From Sarcocystis neurona (Eukaryota; Apicomplexa; Conoidasida; Eucoccidiorida; Sarcocystidae), in NCBI GenBank assembly GCA_000727475.1, contig KL647305.1:922856-986855 (forward strand): a stretch of DNA of 64,000 nucleotides, in the 5' to 3' direction. The translations under genes were made by a program, and so were the position numbers. Positions 48,354 through 61,076 of this stretch are shown piece after piece. The first letter of the stretch is position 1, and the number at the start of each line of letters is the position of its first letter. Under the pieces are notes generated by a model, which did not search any database, was not told the origin of the DNA, and worked only from the letters and a program-made list of their open reading frames with translations.

Positions 48354-51300
48354 GAGTGTCCGGGAGTTACACGTGTGTTGTCGCGAGTGAATGCGATTAT
48401 AAGTGTGGTTGTAAGTGCTTGCACTTGTACAGTTTTCAGATCGTTGTTTGCGTGCACGGGAATGCGTTGAACAGTATCTGTCAGGTGTAGGGTAACGATT
48501 CGTCACCAGAGACGCAATACTGGAAGGAAAGCGAGTCGTTGTCTCTGCTGTCGCTGAACGGAGAAGAAGGTTCTTCGCCTGCGGGCCTTCTCGTGGCGGT
48601 TTCCACATGTGTGCGTATCCGTGGTGTGTCTTTCCTCGTTTCCTCACATCTGTACACGTAAATTATGATGCGTGTTGATCCTGCTGGCGTGTGATAGCTC
48701 AACTCACTGCACGAAGTCGCCAGGGATTTTTTGGAGCGGCCGACATCCGGGATGACTCGATTTTTCCTTATCTTTGTAGAGAATGTGACGAAGGCCAAGA
48801 AAGGCAAAGTGAAGTCCTAGTTTGTTCTGCGGCGTCCCACTCGTACGTGAGCGAAACGAAGAGTTTGCGTTCAATTCATTTTATACACAGATACTCTGTG
48901 AAGCAAGAAATGCTGTGTACTTGTAGGCTCACGCAGTTTACGCTGGCGTAGGTAGGCCGAGATAGTTGGGGTAGGCGGAGGCTTTTTTGATGCTGAATTC
49001 GTGGCGTATATCGCAAATGTGGATGATGATGGCTCTACGTGCTCACTTTGAGCTTTCCCGGCGTTATCATATTTTTTGGGTGTTCTGGGATAATACAGAC
49101 TGTGACTTTGGAAGATTGTCATTGTTGTCTCCTCTAATTTCTCGTGTAGACCGGTGTATTTCCTTTTCTACACTGTAAACGCCGACGCATGCGCTTCAGT
49201 CAACACACTAAGTTTCACATCACTCCCCAGTGCTTTTTTCGTCATTCGAAAATTTCTGCCGTGAGCGGTCGCTCACGAGCCACAGCGAGTTACATAAACG
49301 CACATATGTTGTTCTTTCGTCTTCCTCAAACGGGGCATAGGTGCATATTCCTGCATGTCTGCTGCAGCGCAATATCTGTCTTCGTCTTCTACATAGAACT
49401 TGCGCTCAACCTGATGAATCGCTTGAGTGTAGCAAACTGAGACGTTGATATCAACAACGTGGAAAGCCTGTAGAGTGAATGCGGAGGTCCTCTTGTATCC
49501 GATATCAATTCATTGCTTTCAAATAAGATAGCGAAAACCGAAGCCGACCTTGACGTTACACCGATCCAGAGTACGCTAGAACGTGGAAGGACTTAGTGTC
49601 ATTTCGAGCGAAGCGGCAGCGTTGCATTACCCATTAACGGTAACTTCTCGTTTCTCCTACCTACGTGTCAAGTGGTACACTAACGCGAAGCTCAAAGAAA
49701 GTAGTAGATTTTTATCAAGAACAGTTTTGTCTGCTAAAATAAGTCCCCGTCATAAATTTTCTGGTGAGATATCCAGAGACACATCACTCCTCTAAACAAT
49801 CCCGTTCTACCGTGGTCTTTGCCCTGTGACGTCAAAAGGTGTATGACGTTTACCGCAGAGTTTCTGTAGCGCCGGGTATTCCGAGCACGGCATCTGCGCA
49901 CGTCCATCCGATCGAGTGTTACACTTTGGGGTAAGGGACGAAAGTGCATTCGTGCTGCTCAAAAGATAAAACCGTTGTGACGTATACCTAGGGGGACAAT
50001 ACAGTGCACTGCAGGTGGCACCCTGGCGGTCGTAGTATATGAAGTGCTCGGGATACAGAAGGAGTATATACTAGACGTGTACACTGTAGAAGGCTCTTTG
50101 GTGAACCGCCGGCGGTGCACATTCAGTAAGGCAGTTTGTGAACGTTCCATCAAATAAAATCCCCTTGGAAAGCGCAGATGCATACGCGGGTAATGCGCTC
50201 TGCCGCAGCTTAGAATGCCTCTACCTCCAGTGAAAAAGCTAACTTCCAAAGCTTCGAAAAAGAGATGTATTTGTTTAATGAGCAGACGTATGACAGCAGA
50301 CTGGACTCAGCACCGTGTAGAGAGACTGTGCTCCCCGAAATTGGTTAGGTAAACAAAGTGGGTAGCGGAGGATGAGCGCCGTACAACGACAAAGAAATCT
50401 TCGATGGCATGGAAAATGACTTCACCTACCGGCTGCAAGACAGGGGACCCATACGTTCCGGAATCTCAATGTTTTCTAAAAATTCTCGTACCGTGCATCT
50501 CTACGTATATTGCGTCCTGCATGCAGAGACCCCAGTCAGTCCCTTCTACGAACGAAAAACTTGCCCGTAGCCCGTTCCACGGAGAATGCAGAGTTACTCA
50601 GCAAAAAGAGAAAAATCTCCAGTGTACAGCGTTCGTCGCCAGCGAAAAGATGTCGTGACCCCGTGAAATGATCCCCGCTACATGACGCATACATCACCCG
50701 AAAATCCGTGCACCACGTGAACCATTCCTACAGAAAAGTTGGCCTCCTTCTGTTTAAAGACTTGCTGTATACTTCCGACACGAAAAAGTGTGTTCACCCT
50801 TGAGTCTCTTTACACGTGCGCCACTACACACTCAGCCCTCCGTAGTCAGACATCCACGCGTTCCCCGCCGTGCGCAAACCCGGAATGGGTGAAGATGAGC
50901 AACAGTGGCTGCGTACCATTTCAGCGTCAAATGGCTAAGCCCTACAAACTACACACATACGCTAGCACATATGCGTATATAGTCGCAAACGCTAGTGCAC
51001 ACCGTGTCACAGAGGTGATCGACAGACGAAGCAAGCTGTGCGTTCTGCCGTCGGACACATACAGAGCTTACGCACGCGAATGATTTGTTGCTAGTAGGCT
51101 GGCAGCGCCAACTGATTTTGCTGCTTACCATGGAACGGCTACCGCCTGGATCGGAAGCATTGTTTCTTGGGATCGTTCTTTTTTTAAAAAATCGTCAGCG
51201 TGAAAAGCTTGGATACATGGGCTGTGTATATCTATGTACACAAAACATGGCTTAGAGTGATCTGAAGCTGGAGACTTCCGGATATTCGCGATGTGCTAAC

Positions 51301-51692
51301 AAGGTGCCAAGGGGGATTTTTATTTACGATCTGCCTGCCCGCAGATCCGTGTGTAAGAACCTATGCGGTAGATGAGCCACTTCGTCTTCTTAACAACATA
51401 CGTATACACAGGGGAGCGCATTCATAAACTCACGTAGACTTGTGTGCTGAGTGTATACACAGCATGTCTGTGCTGGCGCGAGTCTAGAAACTTGCGCCTT
51501 ACACCTCGAAATGTACAACTGTAGCACACGGCAATCACCGGTATTTCGCCGTTCCGTTTCGCAGTGTGTCATTCAGACGAGCCCAAAGATCACTTCATGC
51601 GGCAGTCGAGAAAGCCTCCTTCGGCATGGCCTCCATATGGGGCAATGAAAAAAATGTCTTTGTCCGAAACTGACTTGCCGGGGTTGAGCGAG
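48354..51692. other. intergenic between the 3' ends of the W2 and alanine dehydrogenase genes
   Basis: The two genes converge here. Microsatellites fade after about 48500 and the rest is unique sequence. An acceptor-like tract (ACTCGATTTTTCCTTATCTTTGTAG) ends at 48779 and is followed by a basic reading NVTKAKKGKVKS that stops after 13 codons. It could be an alternative last exon of the W2 gene, but the phase does not fit the exon ending at 48353. No other gene is supported. Confidence 0.5.
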
Positions 51693-54594
51693 TTACCGCT
51701 CGGCTTTGGTAGGAAATGCTTTATTTCGAAAATGAGTTTGCGACGTTGAGCGCGCCAGTACACGGTTTGGTTCTCGCGTCCGTTTTTGGCGACGCAGTGT
51801 ACTTACCTCACGTCTCACTATTGCTTTCCCCTGCATTCTGGTGCCCTCCTTCTGCCGAGCGTCCCGCCTTTTCGCCTGCCTTAACTGCTGCTGCTGCATG
51901 TGCTGCGGCTGCTGCTGGTGCCCGGCTTGAAGTTGTTGATGTTGTCGAGCGTGTTTAACTTGCTCCAGCATCTCTCCAAGTTCGTGCGCTGGACTCAGTT
52001 GCCAGTTGAAGGCCTCGGCAATCCCCGTCAAAAAGATTTTCCCTCCAGCAATGTTTAGTCCGCTTAGAAGGGCAGGGTTTGTACGACAAGCTTCCCGCCA
52101 TCCGGCCCGTGCTACCTGAAGCGTATACTCCAGCGTTGCGTTTGACAGTGCCATTGTACTTGTTTGAGCTACTGCGCCCGGCATGTTGGTAACTCCATAA
52201 TGGATGATCCTGTCTACTACGTAAACGGGTTTCTCGTGCGTGGTAGGGTGCGTCGTTTCCACACAACCACCGTGGTCAACAGCAACATCGACGATTACCG
52301 ATCCAGGCTTCATGAGTTTCAGATGTTCTCGCTTGACCAACTTTGGCGCTCTCCGTCCGCCTGGAAGTAGCACTGCACCTACGAGTAAGTCGCAGAAGGG
52401 AAGCTCCTGCAGCAGCGTCGCTTCACTGGACAAAAGCGTAGATACATTACGCGGTAGCATACCCTCAAGGCATTTGAGTCTGTCTACGTTTTTGTCAAGT
52501 ATCACTACGTCTGCGCCCACCCCAGCAGCGACAGACGCTGCTGCGGCGCCAACAACGCCTCCACCCAGAATCAGGACCCGCCCACGCCTCACCCCTGGCA
52601 GACCTCCAAGGAGCACGCCAGAACCTCCGAAAGGAGTCTGCAGGAAGTGCATGCCACAATGAATAGCCATTTTCCCTGCTACTTCAGACATGGGTTCTAG
52701 CAACGGTAATCTTCGACCAAGTTGCACGGTTTCGTAGGCAAGGCACACTGCTTCGCTGCGGATCATCGCTGCCGTCAGCGCCTGGTCAGCGGAGAAGTGA
52801 AAAAAGGCGAATATTATTTGCCCGGGTCGAATTAAGGGCCATTCTGTGGGCTGGGGCTCTTTCACCTAAACGGGAGTAAAGGAAAAGAGAAGGGAAAGTC
52901 TCTGTGGGATAGTCAAGAAAATACGTAACAGCGGATAGAGGGAGCAGTAGATCAACATAGACACGAGTGTGCAGGTAGATACATGCGGAAGACGATGAAT
53001 GCATATAGAACGATAGGAAATGGCGAAAAACCAATACACTCGAGAGCCGAGTGCTCCTGTGACCGACAATACTTTTAAACGCGTTCATATATGTGTGTTC
53101 GTGTAGGCCTCTTCGGGTTTCTCGGGGGTGCCCCGCCACGTTGTGCAACTTGGGTAGATCAACATACTAAGGCGAATATCTGTGCGTCAGTTCCTCTCTC
53201 TCTGTACCCCAGGGTAGGTCAGCGATTGTATATATACATCTGTGTACACAGAAAAAGTCGCAACCTTCACCCGGCAAGTATAGACACAAGCTTGCGTAAA
53301 CAGATATGAAATGCCATCCCGTCCATCTATATCTGTCGAAATTTGCCAACCACGTGTGTGCGAGATGCACGGCCACTTTCCTGTAAGACACGTAAGCTCT
53401 TCATCTACTAAAATTTGGTAGATTATCTACAGACATACATTTATAAATGGATGCACGTATCTCTAGTGTACCTACGCAAACGCAGCCCTACTTGACGCAC
53501 CTATTACATTTGTATGCCACACAACAGGCACGAGCACGATTGACGGGGTCGTATAGATACAGGGTTGAGAGTTCGCACAGTAATTCCTCTTTTAAGAAGT
53601 TCGCAAGGCAACTGATACGCAGTCTCGCTCCTGTAGGCAGCGACTGTACTTCACATACATTCTTATATATCGGGACGTGTATTTTGCGTTCGGTCGGTGG
53701 CAACTGATAATCAATTCTAGAATCTGTCTACTCACATGTGAATTCTTGATATACTTGTGTGTACGGCCCTTCCACGTACATCATGTATTGATACGAAAGT
53801 AGGTGGGGATAGACTGCAGAAAGCCACAAGCCTCCCAAGTGTGTGTCGCGGTATACAAATAGATGTAGACAGGCTCCCAAAATTGGAAACCGCTCACGGA
53901 GAGAATGTTCTGCACACCTTTACTCGCGCACGTTCGTACACAAATACGTATGTAACCTCTAAATACCCCAGAATGCGTAGGCGCACACCGCGGTACGCAT
54001 GTGTATGTTTGTCCGTGTGGATAAATAGATCACCCAGACTCTTTACACGATGAATACGGTGGATATCCTCTAAAGAGTACTTGACTACCGAGCATACAAC
54101 ATGTCAACGCAGACACGTGCACACATACATATACACATATTTGTGTATAAATACAGGCATATATGTCGAATTGTAGCAAATATCAAAGGCCGATACACGG
54201 TATTAGTGTTTTTTTATAGGTCCACATGAACTGTGCGCATACATATTGTGCACACATCCCTTGCTTGCAACCTGTATACGTACTATACTGTATCAATGTG
54301 TACAGCCTCGAGAAAACCTGTCCCTTGTTCCTCATCTGTATCTCTATTATCCATTGCTTTGAAGCGAGTCCTCACCTTCACTATCATATCCGCTCGTGCG
54401 TAGACCGCCTCCACGCTGTCTACAATCGTTGCACCATTTTCGGCATATTGTTCATTTGTGAATCCGGCCTTTAAACCGGCGTTTCTCTCAATGAAAACCT
54501 CGTGACCAGCCATCAAAAGTTGCTGAGCCCCATCTGGCGACAAACCCACCCTCCCTTCACCCACCTTGATCTCTGCCGGACAACCGATCTTCAT
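51693..54594 (-). CDS. ald: alanine dehydrogenase (EC 1.4.1.1) with Gln-rich C-terminal tail
   Basis: Catalyses NAD-dependent reversible conversion of alanine to pyruvate and ammonia. Exon 1 is 54594-54376, from ATG in context CACAATGA. Exon 2 starts at 52865 after a good acceptor (CTTTACTCCCGTTTAG), phase 0. Numbering from the ATG puts known substrate and catalytic residues exactly where the mycobacterial enzyme has them: Arg15 (GEGRVGLSPDG), Lys75 (VKVKEPQP), His96 (FAFFHFSADQ) and Asp270 (VDVAVDHGGC). The Rossmann motif ILGGGVVGAAAA, with LDKN ending the second strand, is at 172-197. NMPGAV and TSTMALSNATL are typical. The family core ends near residue 373; about 90 extra residues follow, Gln-rich then basic. 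A perfect donor (GAG|GTAAGT at 51806) lies in the tail, so the frame may instead be spliced after residue 426 to a small third exon; reading on gives 463 residues. The enzyme looks intact. No targeting peptide is visible. Confidence 0.93.
52866..54375 (-). other. intron of alanine dehydrogenase
   Basis: Donor AAG|GTGAGG (54375) and acceptor TACTCCCGTTTAG (ending 52866) bound a 1,510-base intron between codons 73 and 74. It contains TATA/ACGTG microsatellite fragments (53220-54190). No other gene is seen inside; a plus-strand frame at 53757-54053 has no support. Confidence 0.85.
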
Positions 54595-57500
54595 TGTGAC
54601 CACGGAAAAGTTCACAATGACACACAATAGCTGAAAACAATTGAACTCTTTCACTGAAGGGTTCTCGTGGATAACGTGTATGCATCTTTAGATTATTAAT
54701 GGTCTAAGTGTATGCACATACATACATATATATACATTATTATACGTATCCAAGAAAAGAAAGGTGTACGTAAAAGCATCAGTAGCAGAAACCTTCGCTC
54801 CTCTCTAGGCTTCCGACAACGGGGTGCGTGCTACTCAATCACCTTTCACTGGTTGCTTATAATTGTGGTGGAGCTGTTCTCGATCCCTTCCCTGGGTGCA
54901 AGCTGCTCCCTGCACGGGCAGAAGAGCTGCATGCAAGACAACGGCGGAGTCTCGACACCTATAGACGCCGAGCTATTTCTGCCACAGAGATACCGTCTCC
55001 ACGCATGCGGTGGAAGATCTGCACAACTCGACGCTATGCGGGGTGATAGTCTTCCCACACACGGGTATAGACAAGGCCGGCAGAGGGGCGTAGCCGGGCC
55101 AGCGGGATAAAGAAATCAAGAGACCCTGCAAAGCGTGCACACTGCCAGCCACCCTCCGCTAAGGTTTGGAAGCACGTGCAGCAGCGTGGCAGCGGCCTGG
55201 CATCTACTTTTACTGCACCATTTTTTAAAAAGTTAAAACGTACAAAGCGCCTCAGCGTAACGCCTGAGACAATCACGCACATCTAGATGGTGGACTTTCG
55301 TAAACTAGGCAGTGGCTGGAAGCAGGCACGTTTATCTCTCTAAAGTGCTCGCCTGGTGGTCGCTTGCTTCATACCAGCGCTTGTGCGTTTCAGCTTCACC
55401 TTCTGCTTTGAAAAGGAAAGCATTTCGATGTGTAGTTAACCTATTACCATGGATGCGGGACGATATACTGACAGCGACAATTCCACCGAGACGCCCTCTC
55501 TGTTACTTCACCGACGCCCTACTGGCGTTGAACCACTGTGGCGACGGTGTAGCCGTAGTAATGCGAAAGGTTCTACTGCAGGCAGACTTGCAGAAACGAC
55601 GTACACACCCCCAACGCGACCGGAACCCAGCATTGCACGTGTATCGCGTAACGCCACTTTGTCCGCTAGTGTGAGATAGGCCTACTGTGCTTGAACCTTA
55701 CCAAAATTGTCCTGTCAAGCTATTTAGAAACGCGTGTGGACATTTTCAGGTTTGACGATAGCTGGAAGAGCTGCGCTGGTCACACTGTGTAAGTGGCACG
55801 TACGCTATAAGCATCTGAGAAATTTAGTGTACACATGTACCTCACACGGATGAATATTTTACATAACAGAGATGCAAACTCCAGTTACCCCCAACTATGT
55901 TACGTCTGTGACACATCTGTGAAAAGGGAGAGACGGGTTGCAACGGTGGCCTATTACCGCCACGCACACAAAAGTACACGGAAGCACACGACACGCGAAA
56001 CTCCACAGTCAGGCGCAGCTTTACACAGTGACAAAAAAGTAAGCTCGGTTACACATGCTGACCTCATATTACACCATCTTGCATCGCGGACCGTCAGGGC
56101 GAACGTGCACTTTCAGTGCGACTAGGGATGCACAGCGACGCCGGAGAAGCCCACCACGACAATGCGACGGTGGAGTTTTTCATGCGGTTCCTAATGGAGC
56201 TAACACTAGTGAATTTATCGCTGTGCGTGCAGTTGCTGCTGTGCTTTTGGTGGTGCTCCTGTATTACTGCAGATGCTCCTGCTGTTATTGATGTGAGCCA
56301 TGGTAGCTAAATTTGTATTGTAAGTGACCATACCCGCCAGTTCAAAATAAAGGCCTACGGGAGGTTCCGAGCCCTGTGCAGGGAGTTGATGCTGCTGTTA
56401 CCGTATCTAGTCGTGGAGAACGTTGGATCGTGGGCTGAATGCACTAGCGTAGCATAAGTGAAACCTCCTTACACAAATAGCAGCGTCACTGTTGTCTTTG
56501 TTGCCGCATCCTGCCTAAATATACAAGGTGGCACGGAAAGCGTAGTTGTCGCTTGCTCTTGCACTGGATCCTCGCTCCTTGTCAGTTTTTCTTAGGCTAC
56601 CGTCGGACACATGAACAGGAGTTCCACAGGCTCATCAACAGTGGCCGCCCCTCACGCTAGTAGGGAACCATGGCAAGCACATTTTTGAATGATGCACCTC
56701 CTGATCCAGCTGAACACTTATTAATTCTCAAGACATATGCTGCCTCTGACTACGCTGCACCTACAACATATTGGCAAGCAGTAGCAGGATCCACGTGTAC
56801 GTCCTTGATAACGTCTTTCAGAGCAGAAAGGACTCTCAGGTAGGACATACCTCATTGACGACGGGAGCTTCAGTAAAGCCAGCGGCTTGGTCACTGTGTT
56901 TCAGCCTCTAGATCTCTCCGAAGAGCCTTTTGATTCGCTTTAGTAACGGCGAGAGTGAGTGTTCGAGCCTGCTGGTTCTATAACGAAACCGACTCTCGAC
57001 GGATGGCTCTACGGGCCTCAAACTACCACAGATTGTGCAGCACGCTTCCAAGACTGTTAACAGGCTTGCTGCGCATGTTCCGCGCGTTGAACCTGAAGGA
57101 CTGCGGAATGCCCACTACGCTTCTGAGGGAACAACGTTTTCACTCACTTCTAAGCATCTTGGACGCAATTGTCTAGCATTGCGCGTTGCTACATTCGTCT
57201 TCGTGACGTAAGAGCCTTAGTACGCGTGTGTGATGAAGCAGATTATTCTACATAGCGTGGGATTGCCTTTGGCCTCTATCGTGGGTAAAAACTTACCACA
57301 CGTTCAGACCCGCGTTCATTGTGCAACGCAGAAGTAAAAGAACCCAAACGAATGAACAGCCACAGCACACCAAACGCATACATGGTACTACCGGCAAAAT
57401 TCTACGCGGCTTCTTCGCAGCAGTTTCACCTGAAGACGATAGATAGACCACTGCACTGAGTAGCAGTGCTGGCCAAGTATAATCGGCAGACCACCTAAAC

Positions 57501-60384
57501 TATTTGCAGAATGTTACTCTATCCAACGGATTCAGCTGTAACTCACAAGTGCACTCGGTGCGCGTTGTCCGCCTGTACTTCATCTCCTACTGGTAGAATA
57601 AAGCCATGCTGTTGCACCTTTTTCATTTGTGTGCACAGTCGACGCTTTTGAGCGAGAAGATCAAGACCCTCATCTCTCCAGAGAACCGAGTGTTGTGCAG
57701 AGGAGGACACACTACGAAATTCACACTATCTCTCTATCTGTATGCACACGTACCCCAGGGTAGCCAGTGACGGAGGCTCAATGAGAGATTCGATTGGACT
57801 GTGTGTTACGAGGAGCCACCTTCGTAGTTTCTTCTGCACAGTGATTTCGTGCACTTTCTATGCACGTATAGATATATTCTGTAGGGCAAGTCAACAGTGG
57901 GTGAGGGAGGTGCATGCGTTGTATGCAAACAGAGGCGATCCTTTCCGAACTAGGTGACTCTACAGGAATGATCCCATACCAGTGATATGTGTATGCCTAC
58001 GCGCTTTGGTAAATGTAGCGGTCTACACGTAGTCGCGATGGTGGGGACACGTGTTTGAAAAAAGGCACGCGAATATACGGACACACATTCCTTTCACTGA
58101 GAAACATGCTGTTGTTTTGAGTCAGTGAGTCGGGCGAGATGTAGCGGTGCTTGTACGCTCATAATCAAAGTACAGAGATACAGAGTGAATTCAGCGGGTC
58201 GAAGTACTCCTGGAAACATCGAGCATGTACACAGGTAGCCCAAGGTACATCCTTGTAAAGCCTCCCTCTGATCGTGCGATCAGCCCGTACACATCCTGCG
58301 TAATATATGTCACGTATGCAAATCTTCATACATAGGGGGAACAACTTGGTTACTGGCTTACACGGCAACTGTACTTTACAGACGAGTGAAACTTGGGAAC
58401 GCATCAGAATTTGGATGCAACAGGTGTGTGTTTGCGAAGAAGGTGCCTTTGCATGACCCTGCAGCAGGATGTAGTTGAAGTAATGGTGTAACTTCGCCGG
58501 GTTCGCAAACACAGAAGTCAGAGGCGTGACGACAAAAATGGTCGGCAAGAAGCAAACGATTTCTCTCCCCACAGCGTACTTTGCAGGGCGGAACAATCCG
58601 CACATGAAAGCACGTATACTACGACGCCAGCCACACGGTGTCTTTCTTACCGTCCTCGTAAATGTTGTTATGTCAGGCCACCACTATTGAATGCTGCTCG
58701 GTTGGGATATAGAACTTTAGACTAATGTGTTCGCAGGACACGGCGTGCAAAAGTGTTGACAGAACTCACGTTAATAAAGACCAGAAATTCACCCGTATAC
58801 TCACTCATACACGAGTGTATACGTGTTGCATTTCGACCAGTCGCCTACGTGCTCACTCCTCCGTCGCATTGGAGGTAGTCCGGTGGTCATATTTCCGTGA
58901 ACCACAGCAGGAAGCGTCAACGTACGGTACCTGTACGTCTGAAAACGGCCTTCGTCGCAGTAGGAGGGCACAGGTGTACGCTTTCCTTCAAGAGACTGCT
59001 GCAGCAGTTGGGAAGCAATGGTTAAGTCAGCATGCACTATACTCGCAAGTGAACAAATGTGGTCAGCTTTGCATGAGTAGGTTCACAAGAAAGGCTGACT
59101 AATAAATTGGGGGCATGGGTGAAATGTATGGGATCCACCTGACGAACGTAGCTGTACAGCAGTTAGTCGGCGGCGTTTAGGGGTGCCAGTGAAAAACAAC
59201 GATGATGAATAATGTGAGGGTGACTCTATCAACCATTTGGTTTATGGAAGACAGGTGCGAAGGTTAGAGAGTGTTGGGTTTGGAGGTCGATTACTCAACA
59301 AGCATTAGGTATTCAGGGTCTTCTATTCTGGTCTGTCGACCCACCGCTTACACTGTAGTATGTGTAGTTTTTAAAAAGAGACCCCCTGCACTTCTTTCAA
59401 CATGTGTGCGTGCTTTTCTGTCTGTGTACCTTTCTCTTCTTTTTCGTGTGCGTCTCTCTTCCGCTTTGCTCGGCTGTCCCCCTCATCAGCTGTCTCAATT
59501 TACACTTGAAACTCACAACACCATCATTTTTAGAACATTAGTCGCTACACTATAGACTTGATCATCCCCTTTTATCTCTGTGTCCTGTTGAAGCCCTGTA
59601 GAGGACATGGGGTCCTCTTAATTTTTCTTCCTTGGCCTTATCTCCCCTCTGCTGGGGTCGTGAAATTTCCCTCTTGAGGTGGAATCACAAGCAGCTGCGT
59701 GTGCTTCTGTACACCTTGTTTTCGTATTTCGCATGCTGTTTACGGTCCTTTCTGCATAAAATGTCCAACGTTTCTCCTTTTTGACTTTCTCTTTTGAGGG
59801 AGGACGCTTAGAAACTGCAGTCTTGTGCTTCTACGCGTCCGATGAACCGGTGAACTTACGACTGAAACCTATAGGGCTGTTCGTCAACGAAACGGTGATC
59901 TCAGTGACTTGTTATGTGAACATTGTAAGGGGATGCCACATGTATTTAACTTCTATCTCCCCTTCACGCCGGAACAGGAGACGATGCGTGTGCGCTCCTT
60001 TTTGGAGTTTCCGTGAGACTGCAGATCATCAACTCTTGCTGGCGCATATGCGTATCTTCATGTGTATTAACGGATTCATGTGTGTATCAGATTGTACATT
60101 GTTTCTCTCGGTGTCTTACTCTATGTTTACTGTAGTGCAACTGCGTCAGAAGGGCGTGCAAGTGCAGCGGCGGCGGCAGCACCTTAAAGGCAACAACAGG
60201 AGCAGTTTCATCATGTTAAAAACCAACAGCGAGAGTACCGGCTGCCCTGGTAGCCGAAACAGCACGCACCGCCGAGGCAGCAAGAGCTGCTACTACGGTG
60301 CAAAAACAGCAGCGGCAGTAGCTCTTCTTTTGCACATAAAAGCAGTACTTGCTGTTGGCATTTCCTGCGTTGGGCCATATTCAG
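54595..60384. other. long unique-sequence intergenic stretch; no recognised gene
   Basis: Nearly 5.8 kb without microsatellites or triplet runs. Frames with an ATG exist (58725-59102 plus, 58605-58165 minus, 55312-55674 plus) but none shows a family, a repeat-free conserved motif or a junction pair. It includes the upstream region of alanine dehydrogenase. It may hold diverged genes or non-coding RNAs that cannot be recognised by eye. Confidence 0.45.
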
Positions 60385-61010
60385 CTAAGGTGCGCGGCGT
60401 GCAATGCCTTGTACCGCGTGTTGTCGAGGTGACGCTTCCTTCGCGAACTGGCTCAGTCTATAGACATGTCTGGACTGTGTCGTCTTTTGTATTCTTTTCT
60501 CGTCTTCCCTTGCTGCGGCTCCATATTTCTTTAGATTACCTTTAATACTTGGGTCCGAGGGAATCTTCCCCCACATTTTCTTTAAAAAGGAGTCACCGAA
60601 AAGCGACCCCTCTACCGCGTCTGAATCGATCGATGCTGGGGTGCCGCCGCCGGTGACTGCTGCCACTCCTGCTGCTGGTGCTCCTCGACTCCTGTGCGGC
60701 TCCCCCTGCAGCTGTCCTTACGCGTCCTCCAGGGCTAGTAGCGCTCCTGCACCCGCTGTTCAGCCGTTGACGTCTAAGCCGGTGTTGTCCACCCCTCCCT
60801 CCTCTATCGGTGCCGCTGCTGCTGTGCTGCTGGCTGCTGCTGTGCTGCTGGCTGCTGCTGCAGCATTGCCACGTCAAACAATTTAACATCATGCCACCGC
60901 ATGCGGTGTAATGCATTCATACCGGCCGTAGTTTTCGATTTCCCACCAGCGCAAAGCTGCTTCTTCTCCCCACCTGCGAAACTCTCTGACAACCTGTAGA
61001 GGGCACACAT
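60385..61010 (-). CDS. small unrecognised protein gene, intron structure uncertain
   Basis: On the minus strand ATG at 61010 begins MCALYRLSESFAGGEKKQLC and reaches a donor GCCG|GTATGA at 60924 in phase 1. A possible second exon after CAATGCTGCAG (about 60861) reads AAASSTAAASSTAAAAPIEE and GGVDNTGLD, again in phase. A third block reads VAAVTGGGTPASIDSDAVEG and SLFGDSFLKKMWGKIPSDPS. It then either splices at 60539 (AAAG|GTAATC) or runs on as NLKKYGAAAREDEKRIQKTT to a stop at 60385. Two stops between the second and third blocks must be removed by a short intron whose ends I could not fix (one phase-compatible choice has a weak GTCAAC donor). Ala/Ser runs use CAG/GCA triplets on this strand. 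No family is recognised. Confidence 0.45.
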
Positions 61011-61076
61011 AATGTTAGCGACCGTTTTTGATACTCGAATGTGTCTCCGCGCTGCGGTCGAGAGACACGACTCTAG

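Noticed and set aside
48780..48821. basic reading NVTKAKKGKVKS after a strong acceptor-like tract
   Set aside because: It would make a good C-terminus for the W2 gene, but it needs a phase-1 donor and the preceding exon offers only a stop at 48351 or a phase-2 donor.
58165..58605. 146-codon minus-strand frame with ATG (MCGLFRPAKYAVGREIV)
   Set aside because: Open and repeat-free but without any recognisable motif, junction or overlapping evidence; kept only as a possibility inside the unique stretch.
59781..60545. 254-codon plus-strand open frame
   Set aside because: It begins at a TTG, has no recognisable domain and overlaps the better-supported minus-strand block ending at 60385.
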